Source: Synaphobranchus kaupii (lineage: Eukaryota > Chordata > Actinopteri > Anguilliformes > Synaphobranchidae). Taken from it: 64,000 nt of DNA. The DNA lies in NCBI GenBank assembly GCA_029718625.1, contig CM056380.1:11907628-11971627 (forward strand). The letters are read 5' to 3'. Position numbers and translations under genes: made by a program. The notes under the pieces were generated by a model. The model saw only the letters and a list, made by a program, of their open reading frames with translations. It made no database searches and was not told the origin of the DNA. Shown here in pieces: positions 21,201 to 33,069 of this stretch (positions within the stretch are counted from its first letter, which is position 1; each line of letters opens with the position of its first letter).

Positions 21201-22654
21201 CCAACATAAGTAGACCAAATAAGACTTTTGTCTTTCAGTACTAGACATTGGGTCTCATTTATCAATATGGTCATAAAAAAGACCGTGTAGTTGAAGGATC
21301 CAACTTGCGTATGATTGCGTAATAATTTTAACCGGCTTCTGCTTCATTCCATTTAGGCTGCACAATAACGATTAAACTAATAGTGATTCAAATTAAACTT
21401 ATTCAGATACTATTTTTGCCAAATAGGCTACACAATGTACGTCCACAGCCACAACGCAAAGGTCAAGTGCATTTTAAAATATTGCCCAGATGCATTAACT
21501 GGTTTTAATACTTTCAAAAAGTGAAACAATGAACGATTAATTTTGTGAAATTTCTTAAGCTTTGCAATAAAAAGATGTTGGTTAATGTGAAAAGATCATT
21601 AAATAGTTTTGTTGAAAAGGAATTTAGCCTTTGTTACCAAGGTGGGATTGAACCACTGACCTCACACATGGAAAAGCACGATTTAGACAACTAGGTCAAA
21701 GCAGCTTATCCAGAATGAGCGGACCAAATAAGACTTTTCAGAGAAAACACAGGGAGCCCCATGAATTGAACATTGTACCTAAACTCAGATTGATTGGCTG
21801 GATTGAATTTGCATGAATTTACTTATAAGCTCCATGGGACCTATGTTTTCAAATTTAAACATTAATATCTCAAAAACTACAAAAGCGAGAAACAAACCGT
21901 TTTTTGCATTGGAAAGATCACAGATTTCTCAGTAGGATTCCTCTTCTGTTTTTTCTCTGTAAAATTAATTTGGTACATGACACCATGAAGAAGAAGTTGG
22001 TCAAATCAGGACCCTAGACAGCCTAAAATTCATCTTGGGTGGTTGAGTTTCCATTCGGATAAAAATTGGTTTTTGAAAGTGAAGAACTAATCTGATGGAA
22101 TGTCGTTCCTCTCTGTGAGATCAAACCCATTAGTACCGGTTGTCAAAAACGAATTTTGTCTTTGGTACCAAGCGGGGATCGAACCACTGACCTTGCATAT
22201 GGAAAAGCAAGGTTTTGACTGCTTGGCCAAAGCAGTTCAACAGAAATGAGAAGACCAAATAAGACTTTTGTCTTTCAGTACTAGACATTGGGTCTCATTT
22301 ATCAATATGGTCATAAAAAAGACAGTGTAGTTGAAGGATCCAGCTTGCGTATGATTTCGTAATTATTTGAACCGGCTTCTGCTTCATTCCATTTAGGCTG
22401 CACAGTAGCGATTAAACTAATAGTGATTAAAATTCAACTTATTTAGATACTATTTTTGCCAAATAGGCTGCACAATGTACGTCCACAGCCACAACACAAA
22501 GGTCAAGTGCATTTTAAAATATTGCCCAGATGCATTAACTGCTTTTAATACTTTCAAAAAGTGAAACAATGAACGAATAATTTTGTGAAATTTCTTAAGC
22601 TTTGCAATAAAAAGATGTTGGTTAATGTGAAAAGATCATTAAATAGTTTTGTTG

Positions 22655-22745
22655 AAAATGAATTTAGCCTTTGTTACCACGGTGGGATCGAACCACTGAC
22701 CTCACACATGGAAAAGCACGATTTAGACAACTAGGCCAAAGCAGC
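22655..22745 (-). ncRNA. tRNA-like module B (representative of nine), candidate Pol III unit
   Basis: On the minus strand, A box TGGCCTAGTTG (22738-22728) and B box GGTTCGATCCC (22694-22684) are again 44 nt apart, with a TTTT run at 22658-22655. Most other copies have B box GGTTCAATCCC, which keeps a GTGG/CCAC T-arm stem. Module B is related to module A and to the flanking ACCAAATAAGACTTTT, so the unit looks like an old dimer. Other copies sit about 1,048 bp apart through the array (first at about 21633). Confidence 0.48.
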
Positions 22746-23193
22746 TTACCCAGAATGAGCTGACCAAATAAGACTTTTCAGAGAAAACACAGGGAGCCCC
22801 ATGAATTGAACATTGTACCTAAACTCAGATTGATTGGCTGGATTCAATTTGCATGAATTTACTTATAAGCTCCATGGGACTTATGTTTTCAACTTTAAAC
22901 ATTAATATCTCAAAAACTACAAAAGCGAGAAACAAACCGTTTTTTTGCGTTGGAAAGATCGCAGATTTCTCTATAGGATTCCTCTTCTGTATTTTCTCTG
23001 TAAAATTCATTTGGTACACGACACCATGAACAAGAATTTGGTCAAATCAGGACCCTAGACAGCCAGCCAGCCTAAAATTCGACTTGGGTGGTTGAGCTTC
23101 CATTCGGATAAAAATTGGTTTTTGAAAGTGAAGAATTAATCTGATGGAATGTCGTTCCTCTCTGAGAGATCAAACCCATTAGTACCGTTTGTC

Positions 23194-23285
23194 AAAAATT
23201 AATTTTGCATTTGGTACCAAGCGGGGATCGAACCACTGACATTGCATATGGAAAAGCATGGTTTTGACTGCTTGGCCAAAGCAGT
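23194..23285 (-). ncRNA. tRNA-like module A (representative of eight), candidate Pol III unit
   Basis: Read on the minus strand, A box TGGCCAAGCAG (23278-23268) and B box GGTTCGATCCC (23234-23224) start 44 nt apart, exactly as in tRNA genes. Between them CCTTGC and GCAAGG can pair in module copies without the G/A change seen here, forming an anticodon-like arm with a 10-nt loop. A TTTTT run at 23198-23194 would end a transcript of about 90 nt. The acceptor and D stems do not form, so it is not a working tRNA; a tRNA-derived SINE head or small-RNA unit fits better. The same layout recurs near 22164, 24261, 25309, 26357, 27405, 28453 and 29500. Transcription is inferred, not shown. Confidence 0.5.
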
Positions 23286-26200
23286 TCTTCAGAAATGAGA
23301 AGACCAAATAAGACTTTTGTCTTTCAGTACTAGACATTGGGTCTCATTTATCAATATGGTCATAAAAAAGACAGTGTAGTTGAAGGATCCAGCTTGCATA
23401 TGATTGTGTAATTATTTGAACCGGCTTCTGCTTCATTCCATTTAAGCTGCACAGTAGCGATTAAACTAATAGTGATTCAAATTAAACTTATTCAGATACT
23501 ATTTTTGCCAAAAAGGCTACACAATGTACGTCCACAGCCACAACGCAAAGGTCAAGTGCATTTTAAAATATTGCCCAGATGCATTAACTGGTTTTAATAC
23601 TTTCAAAAAGTGAAACAATGAACGATTAATTTTGTGAAATTTCTTAAGCTTTGCAATAAAAAGATGTTGGTTAATGTAAAAAGATCATTAAATAGTTTTG
23701 TTGAAAATTAATTTAGCCTTTGTTACCAAGGTGGGATTGAACCACTGACCTCACACATGGAAAAACACGATTTAGACAACTAGGCCAAAGCATCTTATCC
23801 AGAATGAGCTGATCAAATAAGACTTTTCAGAGAAAACACAGGGAGCCCCATGAATTGAACATTGTACCTAAACTCAGATTGATTGGCTGGATTGAATTTG
23901 CATGAATCTACCTATAAGCTCCATGGGACTTACGCTTTCAACTTTAAACATTAATATCTCAAAAACTACAAAAGCGAGAAACAAACCGTTTTTTGCGTTG
24001 GAAAGATCGCAGATTTCTCTATAGGATTCCTCTTCTGTATTTTCTCTGTAAAATTCATTTGGTACACGACACCATGAACAAGAATTTGGTCAAATCAGGA
24101 CCCTAGACAGCCAGCCAGCCTAAAATTCGACTTGGGTGGTTGAGCTTCCATTCGGATAAAAATTGGTTTTTGAAAGTGAAGAATTAATCTGATGGAATGT
24201 CGTTCCTCTCTGAGAGATCAAACCCATTAGTACCGTTTGTCAAAAATTAATTTTGCATTTGGTACCAAGCGGGGATCGAACCACTGACCTTGCATATGGA
24301 AAAGCATGGTTTTGACTGCTTGGCCAAAGCAGCTCTTCAGAAATGAAAAGACCAAATAAGACTTTTGTCTTTCAGTACTAGACATTGGGTCTCATTTATC
24401 AATATGGTCATAAAAAAGACAGTGTAGTTGAAGGATCCAGCTTGCATATGATTGTGTAATTATTTGAACCGGCTTCTGCTTCATTCCATTTAGGCTGCAC
24501 AGTAGCGATTAAACTAATAGTGATTCAAATTAAACTTATTCAGATACTATTTTTGCCAAATAGGCTACACAATGTACGTCCACAGCCACAACGCAAAGGT
24601 CAAGTGCATTTTAAAATATTGCCCAGATGCATTAACTGGTTTTAATACTTTCAAAAAGTGAAACAATGAACGATTAATTTTGTGAAATTTCTTAAGCTTT
24701 GCAATAAAAAGATGTTGGTTAATGTAAAAAGATCATTAAATAGTTTTGTTGAAAATTAATTTAGCCTTTGTTACCAAGGTGGGATTGAACCACTGACCTC
24801 ACACATGGAAAAACACGATTTAGACAACTAGGCCAAAGCATCTTATCCAGAATGAGCTGATCAAATAAGACTTTTCAGAGAAAACACAGGGAGCCCCATG
24901 AATTGAACATTGTACCTAAACTCAGATTGATTGGCTGGATTGAATTTGCATGAATCTACCTATAAGCTCCATGGGACTTACGCTTTCAACTTTAAACATT
25001 AATATCTCAAAAACTACAAAAGCGAGAAACAAACCGTTTTTTGCGTTGGAAAGATCGCAGATTTCTCTATAGGATTCCTCTTCTGTATTTTCTCTGTAAA
25101 ATTCATTTGGTACACGACACCATGAACAAGAATTTGGTCAAATCAGGACCCTAGACAGCCAGCCAGCCTAAAATTCGACTTGGGTGGTTGAGCTTCCATT
25201 TGGATAAAAATTGGTTTTTGAAAGTGAAGAATTAATCTGATGGAATGTCGTTCCTCTCTGAGAGATCAAACCCATTAGTACCGTTTGTCAAAAATTAATT
25301 TTGCATTTGGTACCAAGCGGGGATCGAACCACTGACCTTGCATATGGAAAAGCATGGTTTTGACTGCTTGGCCAAAGCAGTTCATCAGAAATGAGAAGAC
25401 CAAATAAGACTTTTGTCTTTCAGTACTAGACATTGGGTCTCATTTATCAATATGGTCATAAAAAAGACAGTGTAGTTGAAGGATCCAGCTTGCATATGAT
25501 TGTGTAATTATTTGAACCGGCTTCTGCTTCATTCCATTTAGGCTGCACAGTAGCGATTAAACTAATAGTGATTCAAATTAAACTTATTCAGATACTATTT
25601 TTGCCAAATAGGCTACACAATGTACGTCCACAGCCACAACGCAAAGGTCAAGTGCATTTTAAAATATTGCCCAGATGCATTAACTGGTTTTAATACTTTC
25701 AAAAAGTGAAACAATGAACGATTAATTTTGTGAAATTTCTTAAGCTTTGCAATAAAAAGATGTTGGTTAATGTGAAAAGATCATTAAATAGTTTTGTTGA
25801 AAATGAATTTAGCCTTTGTTACCAAGGTGGGATTGAACCACTGACCTCACACATGGAAAAGCACGATTTAGACAACTAGGCCAAAGCAGCTTATCCAGAA
25901 TGAGCAGACCAAATAAGACTTTTCAGAGAAAACACAGGGAGCCCCATGAATTGAACATTGTACCTAAACTCAGATTGATTGGCTGGATTCAATTTGCATG
26001 AATTTACTTATAAGCTCCATGGGACTTATGTTTTCAACTTTAAACATTAATATCTCAAAAACTACAAAAGCGAGAAACAAACCGTTTTTTGCGTTGGAAA
26101 GATCGCAGATTTCTCTGTAGGATTCCTCTTCTGTTTTTTCTCTGTAAAATTAATTTGGTACATGACACTATGAACAAGAAGTTGGTCAAATCAGGACCCT

Positions 26201-29200
26201 AGACAGCCAGCCAGCCTAAAATTCGACTTGGGTGGTTGAGCTTCCATTCGGATAAAAATTGGTTTTTGAAAGTGAAGAATTAATCTGATGGAATGTCGTT
26301 CCTCTCTGAGAGATCAAACCCATTAGTACCGTTTGTCAAAAATTAATTTTGCATTTGGTACCAAGCGGGGATCGAACCACTGACCTTGCATATGGAAAAG
26401 CATGGTTTTGACTGCTTGGCCAAAGCAGTTCTTCAGAAATGAAAAGACCAAATAAGACTTTTGTCTTTCAGTACTAGACATTGGGTCTCATTTATCAATA
26501 TGGTCATAAAAAAGACAGTGTAGTTGAAGGATCCAGCTTGCATATGATTGTGTAATTATTTGAACCGGCTTCTGCTTCATTCCATTTAGGCTGCACAGTA
26601 GCGATTAAACTAATAGTGATTCAAATTAAACTTATTCAGATACTATTTTTGCCAAATAGGCTACACAATGTACGTCCACAGCCACAACGCAAAGGTCAAG
26701 TGCATTTTAAAATATTGCCCAGATGCATTAACTGGTTTTAATACTTTCAAAAAGTGAAACAATGACCGATTAATTTTGTGAAATTTCTTAAGCTTTGCAA
26801 TAAAAAGATGTTGGTTAATGTAAAAAGATCATTAAATAGTTTTGTTGAAAATTAATTTAGCCTTTGTTACCAAGGTGGGATTGAACCACTGACCTCACAC
26901 ATGGAAAAACACGATTTAGACAACTAGGCCAAAGCATCTTATCCAGAATGAGCTGATCAAATAAGACTTTTCAGAGAAAACACAGGGAGCCCCATGAATT
27001 GAACATTGTACCTAAACTCAGATTGATTGGCTGGATTGAATTTGCATGAATCTACCTATAAGCTCCATGGGACTTACGCTTTCAACTTTAAACATTAATA
27101 TCTCAAAAACTACAAAAGCGAGAAACAAACCGTTTTTTGCGTTGGAAAGATCGCAGATTTCTCTATAGGATTCCTCTTCTGTATTTTCTCTGTAAAATTC
27201 ATTTGGTACACGACACCATGAACAAGAATTTGGTCAAATCAGGACCCTAGACAGCCAGCCAGCCTAAAATTCGACTTGGGTGGTTGAGCTTCCATTCGGA
27301 TAAAAATTGGTTTTTGAAAGTGAAGAATTAATCTGATGGAATGTCGTTCCTCTCTGAGAGATCAAACCCATTAGTACCGTTTGTCAAAAATTAATTTTGC
27401 ATTTGGTACCAAGCGGGGATCGAACCACTGACCTTGCATATGGAAAAGCATGGTTTTGACTGCTTGGCCAAAGCAGCTCTTCAGAAATGAAAAGACCAAA
27501 TAAGACTTTTGTCTTTCAGTACTAGACATTGGGTCTCATTTATCAATATGGTCATAAAAAAGACAGTGTAGTTGAAGGATCCAGCTTGCATATGATTGTG
27601 TAATTATTTGAACCGGCTTCTGCTTCATTCCATTTAGGCTGCACAGTAGCGATTAAACTAATAGTGATTCAAATTAAACTTATTCAGATACTATTTTTGC
27701 CAAATAGGCTACACAATGTACGTCCACAGCCACAACGCAAAGGTCAAGTGCATTTTAAAATATTGCCCAGATGCATTAACTGGTTTTAATACTTTCAAAA
27801 AGTGAAACAATGACCGATTAATTTTGTGAAATTTCTTAAGCTTTGCAATAAAAAGATGTTGGTTAATGTAAAAAGATCATTAAATAGTTTTGTTGAAAAT
27901 TAATTTAGCCTTTGTTACCAAGGTGGGATTGAACCACTGACCTCACACATGGAAAAACACGATTTAGACAACTAGGCCAAAGCATCTTATCCAGAATGAG
28001 CTGATCAAATAAGACTTTTCAGAGAAAACACAGGGAGCCCCATGAATTGAACATTGTACCTAAACTCAGATTGATTGGCTGGATTGAATTTGCATGAATC
28101 TACCTATAAGCTCCATGGGACTTACGCTTTCAACTTTAAACATTAATATCTCAAAAACTACAAAAGCGAGAAACAAACCGTTTTTTGCGTTGGAAAGATC
28201 GCAGATTTCTCTATAGGATTCCTCTTCTGTATTTTCTCTGTAAAATTCATTTGGTACACGACACCATGAACAAGAATTTGGTCAAATCAGGACCCTAGAC
28301 AGCCAGCCAGCCTAAAATTCGACTTGGGTGGTTGAGCTTCCATTCGGATAAAAATTGGTTTTTGAAAGTGAAGAATTAATCTGATGGAATGTCGTTCCTC
28401 TCTGAGAGATCAAACCCATTAGTACCGTTTGTCAAAAATTAATTTTGCATTTGGTACCAAGCGGGGATCGAACCACTGACCTTGCATATGGAAAAGCATG
28501 GTTTTGACTGCTTGGCCAAAGCAGCTCTTCAGAAATGAAAAGACCAAATAAGACTTTTGTCTTTCAGTACTAGACATTGGGTCTCATTTATCAATATGGT
28601 CATAAAAAAGACAGTGTAGTTGAAGGATCCAGCTTGCATATGATTGTGTAATTATTTGAACCGGCTTCTGCTTCATTCCATTTAGGCTGCACAGTAGCGA
28701 TTAAACTAATAGTGATTCAAATTAAACTTATTCAGATACTATTTTTGCCAAATAGGCTACACAATGTACGTCCACAGCCACAACGCAAAGGTCAAGTGCA
28801 TTTTAAAATATTGCCCAGATGCATTAACTGGTTTTAATACTTTCAAAAAGTGAAACAATGAACGATTAATTTTGTGAAATTTCTTAAGCTTTGCAATAAA
28901 AAGATGTTGGTTAATGTAAAAAGATCATTAAATAGTTTTGTTGAAAATTAATTTAGCCTTTGTTACCAAGGTGGGATTGAACCACTGACCTCACACATGG
29001 AAAAACACGATTTAGACAACTAGGCCAAAGCATCTCATCCAGAATGAGCTGATCAATAAGACTTTTCAGAGAAAACACAGGGAGCCCCATGAATTGAACA
29101 TTGTACCTAAACTCAGATTGATTGGCTGGATTGAATTTGCATGAATATACCTATAAGCTCCATGGGACTTACGCTTTCAACTTTAAACATTAATATCTCA

Positions 29201-30402
29201 AAAACTACAAAAGCGAGAAACAAACCGTTTTTTGCGTTGGAAAGATCGCAGATTTCTCTATAGGATTCCTCTTCTGTATTTTCTCTGTAAAATTCATTTG
29301 GTACACAACACCATGAACAAGAATTTGGTCAAATCAGGACCCTAGACAGCCAGCCAGCCTAAAATTCGACTTGGGTGGTTGAGCTTCCATTCGGATAAAA
29401 ATTGGTTTTTGAAAGTGAAGAATTAATCTGATGGAATGTCGTTCCTCTCTGAGAGATCAAACCCATTAGTACCGTTTGTCAAAAATTAATTTTGCATTTG
29501 GTACCAAGCGGGGATCGAACCACTGACCTTGCATATGGAAAAGCATGGTTTTGACTGCTTGGCCAAAGCAGTTCTTCAGAAATGAGAAGACCAAATACGA
29601 CTTTTGTCTTTCAGTACTAGACATTGGGTCTCATTTATCAATATGGTCATAAAAAAGACAGTGTAGTTGAAGGATCCAGCTTGCATATGATTGTGTAATT
29701 ATTTGAACCGGCTTCTGCTTCATTCCATTTAGGCTGCACAGTAGCGATTAAACTAATAGTGATTCAAATTAAACTTATTCAGATACTATTTTTGCCAAAT
29801 AGGCTACAAAATGTACGTCCACAGCCACAACGCAAAGGTCAAGTGCATTTTAAAATATTGCCCAGATGCATTAACTGGTTTTAATACTTTCAAAAAGTGA
29901 AACAACGAACGATTAATTTTGTGAAATTTCTTAAGCTTTGCAATAAAAAGATGTTGGTTAATGTAAAAAGATCATTAAATAGTTTTGTTGAAAATTAATT
30001 TAGCCTTTGTTACCAAGGTGGGATTGAACCACTGACCTCACACATGGAAAAACACGATTTAGACAACTAGGCCAAAGCATCTTATCCAGAATGAGCTGAT
30101 CAAATAAGACTTTTCAGAGAAAACACAGGGAGCCCCATGAATTGAACATTGTACCTAAACTCAGATTGATTGGCTGGATTGAATTTGCATGAATATACCT
30201 ATAAGCTCCATGGGACTTACGCTTTCAACTTTAAACATTAATATCTCAAAAACTACAAAAGCGAGAAACAAACTGTTTTTTGCGTTGGAAAGATCACAGG
30301 TTTCTTTGTAGGATTCCTCTTCTTTTTTTTCTCTGTAAAATTCACTTGGTACACGACACCATGAACATGAGAAGTTGGTCAAATCAGGACCCTAGACAGC
30401 CA

Positions 30403-31260
30403 GCCTTCCAAAACCCAACGGAGGGGGGCGCTTCCAGTAGAAGGTTGATTGTTTCGTTTTTCCAAAAACAATCCGCTGGAATGTCGTGCCTCCTGGCGGG
30501 GTCAAATCCAGTAGAAGCTTGATAGCTTCCCGAAGGGTTCCAGGGCCGAGTCTATACTCGGCTGGAACAGGTAGGGAAGTTGTCCGCTGGATTGTGACCT
30601 CCACCCAGGGCCGCCTGGGGCTGCCGTAATGCACGGTAGCTCCAGGACCTTGGTTAAGCAGACTGGGATACCTGGCGGTGTTAACGTAACGGTCTGTTTG
30701 GGCACAGGATCCGAGGGTCTTGAGAAGTATGTGAGGCAACGATTTGTTCGTGGCTGGCGCAGCCTTCTTGGGGCTCTTGGTAACTGGGCTCTGGCTCCCT
30801 CCTTAAGTTGGCTGTTGGTATCAGTGTCGCAGAGTGGAGTTTGGCGTTACCTGGGAGGCAGCGATTGCTTCGCAGCTGGCTCAGGTGCTTTAATTCTCCC
30901 GGGACCTTGCAGGTACCCATCGGCGCAGGGCAGGTTCTGCTAACACCCTAACACACTGGCACTTGCTTTCATCTTAAAGGTTAACTAGGTTAGTTGCGTA
31001 TTTTTCGCAACCGGCCTAGGGGAGACTGGAGTATGCCCCAAGATGAGACCTCGCAGACTCCACTCGGGCAGTTGGGCTACCTTGCGGTGTTAACAAAGAT
31101 TGCTTGAGTGGAGATGGGTGAGTAGCCAGCCTCTCTGGGTCCACTTGGACAGCACGCAGGGCGGTGGTCTGAGGCCAACAGACCTGAAATGGGGCCGAGT
31201 CTTTTACTGGTGACTAGCACCACTCACGCATCGGACCACTTTGCACTACACTTGATTCTG
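30403..31260. other. GC-rich, hairpin-rich island at the right edge of the array
   Basis: Base composition shifts sharply from the AT-rich array. The first about 130 bp still align loosely with the array unit (GACCCTAGACAGCCAGCC; GGAATGTCG ... CC ... GGTCAAA). Hairpins are visible: GCCGAGT-CTAT-ACTCGGC (about 30551-30568), GTTGCG-N7-CGCAAC (about 30993-31011) and a repeated ACGA..TCGT / GCGA..TCGC element (about 30731 and 30852). No protein was recognised; the open frames have no known motif. It could be the 5' part of a mobile element or a structured RNA. Confidence 0.45.
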
Positions 31261-31378
31261 GCTAACTAATCTCCAATTTAACTCCTTCAAAAAATGATTT
31301 GAGAAAAACCCTAGGGTTGGGGTTCGGTCAGGATGAGGGTTGGGGTGGGCCATGGCTGGGTTCATTGTCCTTTGTCTG

Positions 31379-32209
31379 CAGGGGCGAAAATCTGATATCA
31401 ACTTTGTGGGGGACAATTACATGATATTTTATCAAGAACAATTCCTGAGGGGGACACCAAAAGTAGTGCTGTAGGTGGCTAGCTAATGTTAGCTTTAGTT
31501 TGCTCCATCGTTTTGCTCGCTAGCTCTGCAAGTTCAGCTATTGTGTGTGTATGAACCCTGCCAACATAAAACTAAATCGCTATGGTGCGATTGACTGGAT
31601 TAACTACGTGCATTGAGTGCCTTTCAGACGGTAGACACGAACGCTCTGTCACCTTGCCAGCTAAGAACATTACATTGCTTTTCTAGCTTCTCTCATTGAC
31701 TCTAATTCAAACAGCTGCAAACACTGGTTGATGTTACTGTAGCTAGCTAGCAAACGTCAGCTAACCGCTAGCTAACATAAAGTGACCTGTAATTCAATAA
31801 AGCGAAAATGAAGACTGGTGACGATTATAAATGTGTTTGAAGTAAAGAAATGTCTAACATATCCTTTGTTTGAACTAACTACTTACTCGAGGTCAGCCAC
31901 CAACGACAGACTCTGTCACTGTCAGATTCCTTTTCACACACGCACTGTATCATGTGCCACTGCTGAGGGCTGGGGGGGTGCAGTGGATCAAATCATTGTG
32001 AGGCCAAGGGAAGGGGGTCGCAATCTTTTGAAACTTAAGAACGCGCTATTACATGTCTATAATCAGCACAAGTCCTTTCATTTCTTATTATTAATATTAT
32101 TTAAATTACATAGTTATGTTTACAGTGATATATTGGGGGGGACAAATCATATTTTTCCCAGGATGGGGGGGTCGTGTCCCCCCCGTCCCCCCCCGGATTT
32201 CCGCCTATG
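31379..32209. mobile_element. hAT-type non-autonomous element with 8-bp target duplication
   Basis: Ends CAGGGGCGAAAATC and, from the right, CATAGGCGGAAATC match at 11 of 14 positions. Flanks TTTGTCTG (31371-31378) and CTTGTCTG (32210-32217) form an 8-bp duplication with one difference, the hAT signature. Subterminal G-rich tracts (GGGGGACA) occur on both sides. The 831-bp interior has no transposase. Confidence 0.76.
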
Positions 32210-32217
32210 CTTGTCTG

Positions 32218-33069
32218 TAGCGGTCCCAATCATGGATGTTCTGTTAAAACGTTTTCCAGCCCATTGTGTTGAAAAGTAGTTACGGTGATGTTCCTATGTT
32301 TCCCAGTTTGTTGAACAGTATAACTATGAGGAAACTTCATAATTTCCCGATCTGTGTCATGCTACATGATCCTGTTGTGTAGCCTAGCTGATGGTAGTTT
32401 AGAAATCATAATAAAGCACTCAGACACAGAAGCAGAGGAACGGGATCGTGTAGGCTACTTTACTGTAAGCCATTCTCTGAATCTCCAACTATGCAATGCA
32501 CATAGCTCTTACATGCAGACTTATTACATTAACAATGTAATGGCACATGAAACCACACTAATGCACCAATGTAATAAATTAAATGAATTTAATGTATGGA
32601 CAAAACAGATCTGATGTATATCGGAATTACTTATGCTTTGTATATGGAATTGTATGAATAAAACCAATATTTTAACCAATTGAATTGTGTTATTTTCTAT
32701 TCACATTATTTTATCCACGATATCCGCTTGAGGCACATTCAACTGTAGGCCTATGCACTAGGTAGGCCTACATTCGAAGAAATAAAATGCTATAGCCCAA
32801 TTATTCCTCTATCATAAGCCATATTTTAAATTCAGGTCATTCTTTCGCCTATATATGTTTTTACAAGACAACTGTGGCGGTATAGCGTTTTTAAGCATTC
32901 TAGCCGCAGTTTGCGTGATTTTAATTAGACCTTGTTGAACGCTGATCATATTATTTGCATTGCTAGTTTGTGTTTGTTCCGCGATTGGCTGTTTATTAGA
33001 TTGTTAGATTGACTAGGCTGTTTCGCGTTATTGTGCTTTTTATTTGGTAGTAATTATCTGTCCGTGCTT
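32218..33069. other. AT-rich sequence, nothing recognised
   Basis: No coding, RNA or repeat feature could be supported. Short TAGGCCTA repeats near 32750-32770 are the only pattern seen. Confidence 0.45.

Larger units (their letters stand above)
21201..30402. repeat. Tandem array, 1,048-bp unit, almost nine copies
   Basis: The landmark GGTACC of module A falls at 22164, 23213, 24261, 25309, 26357, 27405, 28453 and 29500, giving spacings of 1049, 1048 (five times) and 1047. Inner units are nearly identical; the first two (to about 23200) are more diverged. Each unit contains two related halves of about 510-540 bp, each with a minus-strand tRNA-like module followed on the + strand by ACCAAATAAGACTTTT. 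There is no protein-coding capacity. High inner identity implies recent amplification or gene conversion. The array passes on the right into a GC-rich island that keeps weak similarity for about 130 bp. Confidence 0.93.

Noticed and set aside
18930..30402. CRISPR-like array or tandem tRNA genes
   Set aside because: Units are 1,048 bp without a repeat/spacer pattern. The tRNA-like modules lack acceptor and D stems, so I call them tRNA-derived only.
30392..30943. Several overlapping open frames in the GC-rich island
   Set aside because: They overlap on both strands, share no known motif and are expected from stop-poor GC-rich DNA.
31305..31330. Telomere-like CCCTAGGG / GGGTTGGGG sequence
   Set aside because: Only one or two degenerate units, not a telomeric tract.
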